Shown here: one piece after another, positions 43,711 to 54,271 of the stretch
Layout of the letters: every line of letters begins with the position of its first letter
Position numbering within the stretch: position 1 is the first letter of the stretch
Assembly: GCF_014648175.1 (NCBI RefSeq)
Contig: NZ_BMQP01000006.1
Span: 62,001 to 126,000 of the forward strand
Direction of reading: 5' to 3'
Source: Planobispora rosea
Lineage (GTDB): Bacteria > Actinomycetota > Actinomycetes > Streptosporangiales > Streptosporangiaceae
DNA length: 64,000 bases
Notes under the pieces: generated by a model
What the model was told of the DNA's origin: nothing
The model's input: the letters and a program-made list of their open reading frames with translations, nothing else
The model's database searches: none
Position numbers and translations under genes: made by a program

Positions 43711-44355
43711 GTGGTGAGCGAACCGATCATCGTGGTCCGGGCCGTCGAGGTCACACTCGGCGGCAACCCCGTCCTCCAGGGCGTCGATCTCGAAGTCGCG
43801 CGCGGCGAGATCGTCGCGATGACGGGACCGAACGGAGCGGGGAAGTCGACGCTGCTGCGCTGCCTGGCCGGTCTCCGGACGGCGGACGCGGGTGAGATCA
43901 CCGTCCTCGGCGGGCCGCCCCGCGACGTGCCCGCCTTCTGGCGCGACGTCGCCCTGACCGGCGACGAGCTCGCCTGGTATCCGGGGCTGACCGTCCGCGA
44001 GCATCTGGAACTGATGGCCGCGGTCCACTCCACGCCCCGGATGGACGTCGAGGAGGTGCTGGACGCCTTCGGCCTGGAGCAGCGGGCGGACGCGGCGCCG
44101 TTCGCCCTCTCGACCGGCCAGCGGCAGCGCCTCGTGCTGGCGATGACCCTGCTCCGGCCGAGCCGGGTGCTGCTGCTGGACGAGCCGGAACGGGGACTCG
44201 ACGCGGAGTTCAGAGAGCGGCTGGCGGCCATCCTGGCGGACTACGCGGCCGGAGGCGGGACGGTGGTGATGGCCACCCACGATCCCGGCCTCGCCGGGGC
44301 CGCCCGGGGCCGCCGGGTCGCCCTGGCCGACGGGCGCGCCAGGAGCGCCGTATGA
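43711..44355 (+). CDS. ABC transporter ATP-binding protein
   Basis: 214 residues. Walker A GPNGAGKST, Walker B VLLLDEPERGLD and the H-loop THD are intact; the signature is LSTGQRQR rather than LSGGQ. Typical of short exporters of the CcmA type. Two GTGs (43711, 43714) are possible; the ribosome site is weak. Its stop overlaps the permease start (ATGA). Cargo unknown. Confidence 0.85.
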   Translation: MVSEPIIVVRAVEVTLGGNPVLQGVDLEVARGEIVAMTGPNGAGKSTLLRCLAGLRTADAGEITVLGGPPRDVPAFWRDVALTGDELAWYPGLTVREHLELMAAVHSTPRMDVEEVLDAFGLEQRADAAPFALSTGQRQRLVLAMTLLRPSRVLLLDEPERGLDAEFRERLAAILADYAAGGGTVVMATHDPGLAGAARGRRVALADGRARSAV

Positions 44356-45953
44356 GCCCGGTCGCGGAGGTCAGGGCCTTGGTCCGGTCGCGGGGCCGCA
44401 GGCCGCGGAGCTGGATCGACCTCTACTCGACCGGTCTGGGGCTCGCGGTGGTCGCCGCGATGTTGTCCCAGCCCGCCTCCACGCTCCTGGCCGCGATCAC
44501 CCGGCAGGCGGACCCGGCGCGGATGGGAGCCGGGATCGCCCTGGTCGTGCTGGCCTACGCGGGCTTCCTCGCCGTCGCCCGCATGATGGGCCCCGTCACC
44601 CTCTCCTCCGCCGACGCGACCTGGCTCCTGCTCTCCCCGCTCGACCGCCGGGCCGTGCTCCGGCGGCCGGCGGGCGTCCTCCTCGCGGTCTCCGTCGTCA
44701 TCGGCGCCGCACTCGGCGTGGGCCTGCTCGCGGTGCTGGGCACTCCGGACCACACGGCCGTACGGCTGGCCGCGGGGATGGTCCTCGGCATCGCCGCGGC
44801 CACGGGCGGGATGGCCCTGGCCGTGCTGGCGCAGGCCTTGCGGACCTGGGACGCGTGGGCGGGCCCGGTGATCGTCACGACCGTGGCGCTGGCCGCGGCC
44901 GTCGCGCTGCTGGGATCCGGCCCCGCGCGCCGCTTCCTCGCCGCGGCGGCCTCCGCGCCGCCGACCCTCGGCGCGGCACTGGCCGGCGTCTCCGCCGTGC
45001 TCGCCGCCCTGCTGGTACGGCGGGCCTGGACGGCGCTGGACCGGATCCCGGCCCGGACCCTGCTGACCGCCTCCACCGGAGCGGGGCGCGCGGTCGGCGC
45101 CGCCGTCACCATGGACCCCGAGGCCCTGGCCTGGAGCGCGGAGGACGAGCACTGGCGGGGACGGGTGCTGCGGTCCCGGCGGTGGCCCGCGCTGCCCGCT
45201 CCGATGGCGCTGGCCTGGCAGGACTGGCGGCGGCTGGGACGCCGTCCCGGGCGGCTCGCCGTACTGCTCATGACCGCCGCGCTGCCCGCGCTCGCCGCGC
45301 AGACCGGCGGCGGGTCCCTGGAGGCGCCGGCCGCGGTCGCGGCGCGGACCGGAGGAGGATCCCCGCCGGGAACCGCCGCGACGACCGCACTGGCGGAGGC
45401 GGGCGGGCTCGCCGGCCTCATGCTGACCATGGGGATCATGCTCGTCGGCGGGCTCGCCGCCGCGGCGGCCGGAACCTGGGGAGCCCGCCGGGACGGCGAC
45501 GACCCGGCGCTGGCACGGCTGCTCGGCGTCGGCCCCCGCCGGGCCCTCGCCGCCCGGGCGCTGCTGCCGGGGCTGCTGGGCGCGGTCTGGCTGGTCCTCG
45601 TGCTGGGCGGGCTCACGGTGACCGGCGCGCTCCCCGCCGGCCCGTGGTGGCTGCTGGGGGTGACGGCCGCTCCCGCGCTGGCCGCCGGAGCGCTGCGGAC
45701 GGCGCGCCGCAGGCCCGCCGATCACACGATGCCGGTCATCGACACGCCGATGGGAGCGATACCCACGGGACTGGTCGCCTGGGCGATGACCGGCGTCGAC
45801 CTCGCGGCGCTCGGCTGTCTCCCCCTGGCCGCGGCGCTGTTCTTCCAGCCCGTCGCGCTGGGCGGGTTCCTGGCGGGGCAGGCCGTCCTCGGCGCGGCCG
45901 TTCTCTCGGCCTACCTGGCGGGGGCGGGGAGGGCTCCGAGGGCGCTGCCGTGA
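44352..45953 (+). CDS. ABC exporter membrane subunit (DUF6297-like)
   Basis: 533 residues with about ten to twelve hydrophobic segments, no signal peptide, and a cytosolic segment (~235-300) containing WSAEDEHWRGRVLRSRRWPALPAPMALAWQDWRRLGRRPG, typical of actinomycete exporters whose permease is a single large protein. Overlaps the ATPase by 4 nt, so they form one transporter. Substrate unknown. Converges closely (15 bp) on the DUF695 gene. Confidence 0.7.
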   Translation: MSPVAEVRALVRSRGRRPRSWIDLYSTGLGLAVVAAMLSQPASTLLAAITRQADPARMGAGIALVVLAYAGFLAVARMMGPVTLSSADATWLLLSPLDRRAVLRRPAGVLLAVSVVIGAALGVGLLAVLGTPDHTAVRLAAGMVLGIAAATGGMALAVLAQALRTWDAWAGPVIVTTVALAAAVALLGSGPARRFLAAAASAPPTLGAALAGVSAVLAALLVRRAWTALDRIPARTLLTASTGAGRAVGAAVTMDPEALAWSAEDEHWRGRVLRSRRWPALPAPMALAWQDWRRLGRRPGRLAVLLMTAALPALAAQTGGGSLEAPAAVAARTGGGSPPGTAATTALAEAGGLAGLMLTMGIMLVGGLAAAAAGTWGARRDGDDPALARLLGVGPRRALAARALLPGLLGAVWLVLVLGGLTVTGALPAGPWWLLGVTAAPALAAGALRTARRRPADHTMPVIDTPMGAIPTGLVAWAMTGVDLAALGCLPLAAALFFQPVALGGFLAGQAVLGAAVLSAYLAGAGRAPRALP

Positions 45954-45968
45954 TCCGGGACGCCGGGA

Positions 45969-47015
45969 TCAGCTGAGGAAGGGGGCGACGGCGGTCCACG
46001 CGGGGTCGCCGGCGACGTCCACCCGGGGCCGGCCCTCCTCCCAGCTGATGATCAGCTCCTTGGCGTGGATCGCCGCCTCACCCGCCGGATCGGCGTAGAC
46101 GTGCAGCACCCGCTGGCCCTCGGCGCTCATGTGCGCGGCCAGGACGGCGGTGCCGTTCAGCTTGCTGATCCGTCCGGCCAGGCGCTCCTCGAAGTCGCGC
46201 AGCGCCTCCAGGGATGGGCCGGTGGGCAGGCCGTCGGGATCGCGGTGCAGGTAGGGAAGGGTGATCGCGATGTGCTGGTCGAACAGGGGGTAGTCGACCG
46301 GGCGGAGCGGGTAGCGGGCGGTGGCGATCAGGCGCGCGCCGGTGCCGGTCTCGCCTTCGAGCAGCGCCCACTGCTCCTCCCGGAAGTCGGCGGCGAGATC
46401 GGCGACGACGCTGGGCAGGTGGACGGCGGGCACCGCGTCGATCGGCGGGAACTCGACGGCGGAGATCTCGCCGAGCCAGCGGGCCACGTCGTCCTCGCCG
46501 AGCAGCCAGTCGAGGGCGAGCAGCGTCGCCTCGGTCCTGGTCTCCTCGTCGAGGGCGCCGAAGATCGGGTGGTGGGCGACCACGTCGACGCGGGGGTTGC
46601 CGTGCGGGGCCCGCAGGCCGAGCACGAGCTTGTCCAGGGCGAACCCGTAGCCGCCCACGTCGAGGGTGAGGCCCACGGCGTCCGGGTTGGCCTGCCGGGA
46701 CGGATGGAACTCCCACAGGGCGTCGGCCGGCGGCGCGGCGGCGGCCCAGCGGTGGGCCACGGCGCGCAGTTCGGGGTCGCCCGCGGCGGTGACCACCAGC
46801 GCCTGGTCGGCGGTGCGCCCGGGGGCGATCTCCCACACCAGGGACGGGTGGACGACCTGCACCGCGGGCCCGAGCCACTCGGCCAGCCGGTCGGCCTCAC
46901 CGGCGGCGACCATCGCGTCCAGTTCCGGTCTGGCCTCGGGCCACCACGACCAGAACTCCTCGATGCCGTCGGAGGGTTCCGAAGCAGGGTCGCTCTTGCG
47001 CCCGAACAGTCGCAT
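45969..47015 (-). CDS. DUF695-like cytosolic protein
   Basis: 348 residues, no signal or membrane segment. N-terminus MRLFGRKSDP; then FWSWWPEARPELDAMVAAG and a long mixed alpha/beta region (VEFPPIDAVPAVHLPSVVADLAADF) that resembles the DUF695 family of actinobacteria. ATG 47015 has GGGAGAA upstream; upstream open frame lacks a ribosome site. Diverges from mnmA across 101 bp. Function unknown. Confidence 0.6.
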   Translation of the reverse strand: MRLFGRKSDPASEPSDGIEEFWSWWPEARPELDAMVAAGEADRLAEWLGPAVQVVHPSLVWEIAPGRTADQALVVTAAGDPELRAVAHRWAAAAPPADALWEFHPSRQANPDAVGLTLDVGGYGFALDKLVLGLRAPHGNPRVDVVAHHPIFGALDEETRTEATLLALDWLLGEDDVARWLGEISAVEFPPIDAVPAVHLPSVVADLAADFREEQWALLEGETGTGARLIATARYPLRPVDYPLFDQHIAITLPYLHRDPDGLPTGPSLEALRDFEERLAGRISKLNGTAVLAAHMSAEGQRVLHVYADPAGEAAIHAKELIISWEEGRPRVDVAGDPAWTAVAPFLS

Positions 47016-47116
47016 AGCTTCGGATTCTCCCAGCCCGATGAGATCCGTGCCAACAGCGCGGCGGGGAGGCACCGGACCGGCGCGGTGCCCGCCGACGTGG
47101 GTACCCTGAGAGGGTT

Positions 47117-48187
47117 ATGACTCTTCGTGTGCTTGCCGCCATGTCCGGGGGCGTTGATTCCGCCGTGGCCGCCGCCCGCATCGCCGAGGCGGGCCATGAT
47201 GTCACCGGCGTCCATCTGGCGCTGTCGGCCAATCCGCAGTCCTACCGGACCGGTGCCCGCGGGTGCTGCACGATCGAGGACTCCAGGGACGCCCGCCGGG
47301 CCGCCGACGTGATCGGCATCCCCTTCTACGTCTGGGACATGGCCGAGCGGTTCCACCGCGACGTGGTCGAGGACTTCGTCAGCGAGTACGCCGCGGGCCG
47401 CACGCCCAACCCCTGCCTGCGCTGCAACGAGAAGATCAAGTTCGAGGCGGTGCTCGACCGGGCGCTCGCGCTCGGCTTCGACGCCGTGGCCACCGGGCAC
47501 CACGCCCGGCTCGCCGACGGCGTGCTCAGCCGGAGCCCGGACACCGCCAAGGACCAGTCCTACGTGCTCGGCGTGCTCACCCGGGAGCAGCTCCAGCACG
47601 CGATCTTCCCGCTGGGCGACTCGACCAAGGCCGAGGTCCGCGAGGAGGCGGCGCGGCGCGGTCTCATGGTCGCCGACAAGCCCGACAGCCACGACATCTG
47701 CTTCATCGCCGACGGTGACACCCGGGGATTCCTCGCCGGCCGTCTCGGCGCGGAGGAGGGCCCGATCGTGGACGAGTCGGGCGAGGTCGTCGGGAGTCAC
47801 CAGGGCGCCTACGGCTTCACCGTGGGCCAGCGCAAGGGCCTGCGCATCGACCGCCCTGCCGCCGACGGCAGGCCGCGTTACGTGCTGTCCATCGAGCCGG
47901 TCTCCAACACGGTCACGGTGGGCCCGCGCTCGGCCCTGGAGGTCACCGCCATCGTGGCGGCCCGGCCCGTCTGGAACGGCCCGGTGGACGCCCCGCGCGA
48001 GCCGCTGGCCTGCACGGTCCAGCTCCGCGCCCACGGCGAGGTGTACGGCTGCCACGCCCAGCTGTCCGGCGACGACCTCCACATCACGCTGGACGCCCCG
48101 GCCACCGGGGTCGCGGCGGGCCAGGCCGCGGTCCTCTACCTCGGCGACACCGTGATCGGCTCGGCGACCATCGCCTCGGCCTCCTGA
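47117..48187 (+). CDS. mnmA: tRNA-specific 2-thiouridylase MnmA
   Basis: 356 residues. Adds sulfur to U34 of Lys/Glu/Gln tRNAs using ATP. PP-loop [10 protein letters not shown] at the N-terminus, nucleophilic Cys in [12 protein letters not shown] and the persulfide Cys in [12 protein letters not shown] are all conserved. The C-terminal beta-barrel domains follow. ATG 47117 after GAGAGGG. Downstream of the cysteine desulfurase that would deliver the sulfur. Confidence 0.95.
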   Translation: MTLRVLAAMSGGVDSAVAAARIAEAGHDVTGVHLALSANPQSYRTGARGCCTIEDSRDARRAADVIGIPFYVWDMAERFHRDVVEDFVSEYAAGRTPNPCLRCNEKIKFEAVLDRALALGFDAVATGHHARLADGVLSRSPDTAKDQSYVLGVLTREQLQHAIFPLGDSTKAEVREEAARRGLMVADKPDSHDICFIADGDTRGFLAGRLGAEEGPIVDESGEVVGSHQGAYGFTVGQRKGLRIDRPAADGRPRYVLSIEPVSNTVTVGPRSALEVTAIVAARPVWNGPVDAPREPLACTVQLRAHGEVYGCHAQLSGDDLHITLDAPATGVAAGQAAVLYLGDTVIGSATIASAS

Positions 48188-48400
48188 CTCCGCTCCCGGT
48201 TCCGGCTCCTGGCTCTTTCTCCTGACTCCGGCCGCGCGGAACGGAGCCGGAGCGGGGAGCACGCGCCTGCTTGGGGACGCGGACCGGCTCGTGCATGAGA
48301 CCTGCACTGTTTCCGTACATATATCCGCTCGAAAGATCGCATTTCTCTGGAAAGATGATCTCTCCGGAATATCATCTTCCTTGGAGAGGAATGTGACTTG

Positions 48401-49240
48401 ATGAAGCGATGGGTCGCCCTGGTGGCGGCGGTACTGATCGCGTCCGTGCCGGTGACCGCGGCCCCCGCCGCGGCGCAGGCCGCCCCCGCCGATCCGGTGG
48501 GGGCGCTCAAGCGCCAGTTCCACCCCGAGCGCGGCGTTCACATCGCCGAGGTCTCGCGGCTCGTCCTCGACGGCAGGGAGAAGGAGTCGGTGAGGTTCCG
48601 GATCCACGGCAGGGTGCAGTTCGGCCGCTCCGGTCCGGTCGCCTCCGACGCGACCTGGCGGCTGGTCATGGACCCGTTCTTCAGGAAGCTGCTGGAAGAC
48701 GAGAGCGACGACGAGGTGCGAGCCATCGTCGAGGAGCCGATCCAGCAGATCGTCGTCGGCCGTCGCAACTACATCTCCGGCGGCCTCGTCGCAAGGAACC
48801 TTCCCCAGGGCAAGTCCTGGATACGCGCGGGAGACCCAAGCGCCCAGGCCAATATCGCCAGCTACCAGCCGATCGACGTGTTCGCCCCGGCCGTCCTGAA
48901 GACCCTGCTCAAGGGCGTGGCGGGCAAGGCCGTTCCCGGCGGCTTCCTCTACCGCGGCACGATCAGCTACAAGCAGCTCGCCGAGGTGTCCAAGGATCCC
49001 TCCGCCAAGCTGCTGTCCAGTCTGTTCGGCGGTGACGGCGGAGAGATCGCATGGCGGTTGTGGACCGACCGCACGGGCCTGCCCACTCGCCTGATGACCT
49101 CCCAGAAGACGAAGGTGAAGTCGAGGATGATGTCGGTCCAGCGGACCGACACCCGCTACAGCGACTGGGGATCGCATGTCGTGGTCGTCGCCCCGCCCGC
49201 CGACGAGGTCATCGACGAGAAAGACCTCCCCAGGCCCTGA
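48401..49240 (+). CDS. Secreted protein of unknown function
   Basis: 279 residues with a clear signal peptide (MKRWVALVAAVLIASVPVTAAPAAAQAA, AxA cleavage near residue 25-28). The mature part is soluble (GVHIAEVSRLVLDGREKESVRFRIHGRVQFG) and has no Cys after the signal, so it is not a lipoprotein. The overall pattern of beta strands resembles the LppX/LprG-like lipid-binding proteins, but that is a weak impression. ATG 48401 follows GAGAGGA. The upstream 213 bp is unusually A/T-rich with an imperfect inverted repeat (48350-48380) and is probably its promoter. Confidence 0.6.
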   Translation: MKRWVALVAAVLIASVPVTAAPAAAQAAPADPVGALKRQFHPERGVHIAEVSRLVLDGREKESVRFRIHGRVQFGRSGPVASDATWRLVMDPFFRKLLEDESDDEVRAIVEEPIQQIVVGRRNYISGGLVARNLPQGKSWIRAGDPSAQANIASYQPIDVFAPAVLKTLLKGVAGKAVPGGFLYRGTISYKQLAEVSKDPSAKLLSSLFGGDGGEIAWRLWTDRTGLPTRLMTSQKTKVKSRMMSVQRTDTRYSDWGSHVVVVAPPADEVIDEKDLPRP

Positions 49241-49245
49241 CCTCT

Positions 49246-49281
49246 CCCGGGCCTCCTCGCGTCGTGGCGAGGAGGCCCGGG
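49246..49281. terminator. Bidirectional terminator hairpin
   Basis: Perfect 15-bp stem (CCCGGGCCTCCTCGC / GCGAGGAGGCCCGGG) with a 6-nt loop between the convergent secreted-protein and metallo-hydrolase genes. Confidence 0.85.
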
Positions 49282-49291
49282 GGCGGCGCGG

Positions 49292-49933
49292 TCAGGGCAG
49301 GGTGACGGACTCGCCCGGCTTCAGGCGGCGGATGTCGGCGCCCTGCTTGTCCGCCTCGATCTCCAGCCACCGGTCGACCAGGCCCAGTCCGACGTCGTTG
49401 AGCAGCCCGTCGTGGGTGGAGAAGGCCCGCGCGGGGCGGATCTCGCGCAGGTAGGCGACCATCTCCGACGCCTTCATCCACGGCGCGTTGACGGGCACCA
49501 GCAGCGTGGGCACGTCGACCCCCGGCGGGGTGAGCGCGTCACCCGGGTAGAAGACCTCCTCGTCGAGGAGGAAGCCGACGTTCTGCACGATCGGCATGTC
49601 GGGGTGGTTGGGGGCGTGCCACTCGCCGACGACCTTCACCGCGAAGCCCGCCGCGCCGAACGTGTCACCGTCCCGAACGGTCTGGATCTTCGCCGGGACG
49701 TCGGTGAGCGTGGCGGCCACGCCCTCGCAGGTCCAGATCTCCAGGGCGGGGTTGGCCGCGGCGGCCCGGCGCAGCCGCTCGGGCTCCACATGGTCGAAGT
49801 GCTCGTGGGTGACGAGCACGGCCTGCGCGCCCTCGAGCGCGGACTCCTCGCTGAAGAGACCCGGGTCGATGACGAGGGCCGAACCGTCCTTCTCCAGGCG
49901 GACGCAGGCGTGCCCGAACTTCGTGAGTCGCAT
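49292..49933 (-). CDS. MBL-fold metallo-hydrolase (UlaG-like)
   Basis: 213 residues. VLVTHEHFDHVEPERL carries the HxHxDH metal motif; VIDPGLFSEESAL, GEWHAPNHPD (metal His), FYPGDALTPPG and FSTHDGLL complete the site. N-terminus MRLTKFGHACVRLEKDG matches UlaG/RomA-like members with no extra domain. Likely a hydrolase of a phosphodiester, lactone or thioester; substrate unknown. Converges on the secreted protein and diverges from the metE-like gene. Confidence 0.85.
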   Translation of the reverse strand: MRLTKFGHACVRLEKDGSALVIDPGLFSEESALEGAQAVLVTHEHFDHVEPERLRRAAAANPALEIWTCEGVAATLTDVPAKIQTVRDGDTFGAAGFAVKVVGEWHAPNHPDMPIVQNVGFLLDEEVFYPGDALTPPGVDVPTLLVPVNAPWMKASEMVAYLREIRPARAFSTHDGLLNDVGLGLVDRWLEIEADKQGADIRRLKPGESVTLP

Positions 49934-50049
49934 GCCCCCACCTTATGGCGGGGAGGCGGACCTCCCCGGGTGCCACCGGTACCCGGCTCCGCCCGGGGAC
50001 CGCCTCTCGCCGTCAGGCGGCCGTACCGGCGGGTTCTAAGCTGACCTTC

Positions 50050-51066
50050 GTGAACACGTTTCCGTGGAGTGAGGCGACCGCGACCGGTGTCGGGTCGCAT
50101 CCGGGGGAGGACCACGCCGAGGCGGTCAAGGTCGTCTTCGGGGAGATCCCCGCGCTGCCGTACCTTCCGGAGCTGCCGGGGCGCGGGGTCGGCGCGGACA
50201 TGATCGGCAGGGCCGCGTCGCTCCTGGTGGAGCTGCCGGTGGAGGTGCAGCCGTCGGGCTGGCGCTTCACCGACCGGCCGGGCCGGGACGCCAAGCGGGC
50301 CCGCGACCACCTCACGCGCGATCTCGACGCGCTGGAGGAGGCGGCTCAGGGATACCAGGGGCCGTTCAAGATCCAGGCATGCGGGCCGTGGACGCTCGCC
50401 GGCGCCGTCGAGCTGCGTCACGGGGACAAGACGCTCGCCGACGCGGGGGCCGTACGGGATCTGGTGGAGTCGTTCGGCGAAGGGCTCGCCGCGCACGTCG
50501 CGGAGGTCCGCAAGCGGGTGCCGGGCGCCACGGAGATCGTGGTCCAGCTGGACGAGCCCGGCCTGCCCGGCGTGCTGGCGGGCACCGTGCCGACGGCCTC
50601 GGGTTTCGGGCGGCTGCGCGCCGTCGAGGCCCCGGTGGCGGTGGAACGGCTCCGCGAGGTGCTGGCGGCGCTGCCCGGCGGGACGTTCCCGATCGTGCAC
50701 TGCTGCGCCCCCGGCGTGCCCTTGCAGGTGGTCCGCCGGGCCGGGGCGCGGGGCGTCTCGCTGGACGCCTCCCTGCTGCGGCGTCGCGACGAGGACGCGG
50801 TCGGGGAGGCCGTCGAGGCCGGGACGGCCTTCTTCCTCGGCGTCGTGCCCGGCGTGGACACGGCGCTCCCGGACGTCGGCGTGGTCGCCCGGCCCGCCGT
50901 CGAGCTCTGGCGCCGTCTGGGATTCCCCCCGGCGACCCTGGCCTCCCAGGTCGTGCTGACCCCCTCCTGCGGGCTGGCCGGGGCCTCGCCCGCGTACGCG
51001 AAGGCGGCGCTGGCCCGCTGCCGTCAGGCCGCCCTCGTGCTCCGCGAGGACCCCGGCGAGGAGTAG
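50050..51066 (+). CDS. Cobalamin-independent methionine synthase C-domain-like (MetE/UROD superfamily) protein
   Basis: 338 residues, about half a MetE. GVGSHPGEDHAEAVKVVF at the N-terminus, QLDEPGLPGVLAG and the zinc-ligand segment IVHCCAPGVPLQ, with a late TPSCGLAG Cys, match the MetE zinc site (His-Cys ... Cys). In mycobacteria a homologous gene sits directly before ligA, as here. It probably transfers a methyl group, substrate not established. GTG 50050 begins the conserved NTFPWSEATATGVGSHPG; ribosome site weak. Confidence 0.75.
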   Translation: MNTFPWSEATATGVGSHPGEDHAEAVKVVFGEIPALPYLPELPGRGVGADMIGRAASLLVELPVEVQPSGWRFTDRPGRDAKRARDHLTRDLDALEEAAQGYQGPFKIQACGPWTLAGAVELRHGDKTLADAGAVRDLVESFGEGLAAHVAEVRKRVPGATEIVVQLDEPGLPGVLAGTVPTASGFGRLRAVEAPVAVERLREVLAALPGGTFPIVHCCAPGVPLQVVRRAGARGVSLDASLLRRRDEDAVGEAVEAGTAFFLGVVPGVDTALPDVGVVARPAVELWRRLGFPPATLASQVVLTPSCGLAGASPAYAKAALARCRQAALVLREDPGEE

Positions 51067-51216
51067 GGACCCCTCGAGAAGAGGGGCTCGCGGGGAGCCC
51101 GGACCGGGCCGGGAGAGGCCGGGAGGGGAGCCCCGCCCGGGGGCCGGAAGGGGAACGCGGGTCGCAGGGGCGCTACCGGGTTTCAAGTGACGTGCAAGTA
51201 CCGGGCTTTATCTATT

Positions 51217-51244
51217 GACATGTACTGAATTGCAGCTACATGTC
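51217..51244. promoter_or_regulatory. Promoter-like site with inverted repeat before the small secreted protein
   Basis: Perfect 8-bp arms GACATGTA / TACATGTC separated by 12 bp. The left arm overlaps a TTGACA box and the right arm contains a TACATG 16 bp downstream that could be a poor -10. A regulator binding the repeat would occlude this promoter. It ends 12 bp before the ATG and overlaps into the ribosome-site region. Confidence 0.5.
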
Positions 51245-51256
51245 TGGAGTTTCTTC

Positions 51257-51700
51257 ATGCGCACCGGCTTCCGCGTCCTGCTCGGCCTGACCGCCGCCGC
51301 GGCCCTCACCCTGGCCGGCTCCACCGCCGCCTCGGCCGAGACGGCCGCCACGGCTGCCACGGCCTCCGCGAGCAGCTGGAAGTGGGGGCCGATCCACTCG
51401 ACCGACGGCCACGCCACCGCCAAGGGGAAGGTGGTCGTCACCCAGCACTCGCTTCAGGTCAGGGGGAGCCTCTCCGACACCCGCGGCAAGGGGTGCTCCT
51501 GGGTGGTGCTGCGCTGGCAGAGCTCCGGCAACGGCAAGTGGAGCTCGGCGGGCTACTGGAACTGCACCCCGGGCACGGGGACGTTCCGCAAGAACGTCGG
51601 CGCCCCCCTGCAGATCAAGGCGAAGGTCTGCCGGGGCAACTCCAGCCGCCCGACCGGCTGGTGCACCTCGTGGAAGACCATCTACACCCAGGGCGGCTGA
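51257..51700 (+). CDS. Small secreted Trp/Cys-containing protein
   Basis: 147 residues with a signal peptide (MRTGFRVLLGLTAAAALTLAGSTAASAE, cleavage near residue 28). The mature domain (~110 residues) has four cysteines (GKGCSW, YWNCT, KVCRGN, GWCTSW), likely two disulfides, and many Trp/Ser/Gly; it looks like a small beta-sandwich. Similar small secreted proteins are common in actinomycetes without known function. ATG 51257 follows GGAG. Confidence 0.65.
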   Translation: MRTGFRVLLGLTAAAALTLAGSTAASAETAATAATASASSWKWGPIHSTDGHATAKGKVVVTQHSLQVRGSLSDTRGKGCSWVVLRWQSSGNGKWSSAGYWNCTPGTGTFRKNVGAPLQIKAKVCRGNSSRPTGWCTSWKTIYTQGG

Positions 51701-51737
51701 TCCCCGCCCGCGCCCTCTCCCCGCGCCGGCGCCGATC

Positions 51738-51769
51738 CGCCGGACACCGCTGAATGTCGGTGTCCGGCG
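51738..51769. terminator. Terminator hairpin before ligA
   Basis: Perfect 12-bp stem CGCCGGACACCG / CGGTGTCCGGCG with an 8-nt loop, 37 nt after the small secreted-protein stop and 40 nt before ligA. Confidence 0.7.
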
Positions 51770-51773
51770 ATAG

Positions 51774-53990
<2,217 letters not shown>

Positions 53991-54271
53991 CGGGCGGCGC
54001 GGAGCGCCCGGTGGACGGCCGTGTGGGCGGTGATGACCGGGAAAGGGCGCTGAGGGCGGGCGTTCCGCCGTGCCGGGAAGGTGCGGACGGCCGGGTGCGG
54101 CGTGCTGCTTCGAGGGGAAACCGGGTCATATGCGGGCAGTTTTGGGTGGTATAGGGCATCGATGGGACGAGTGTCGCAATCTGGATAGTGACGGAACGTG
54201 CCCAATCGGTTTCGCGAAGTGGTCCGTAGGCCGTAGTCTCCCATAGTGAACTAATGGGGGTTTTGTTACTC

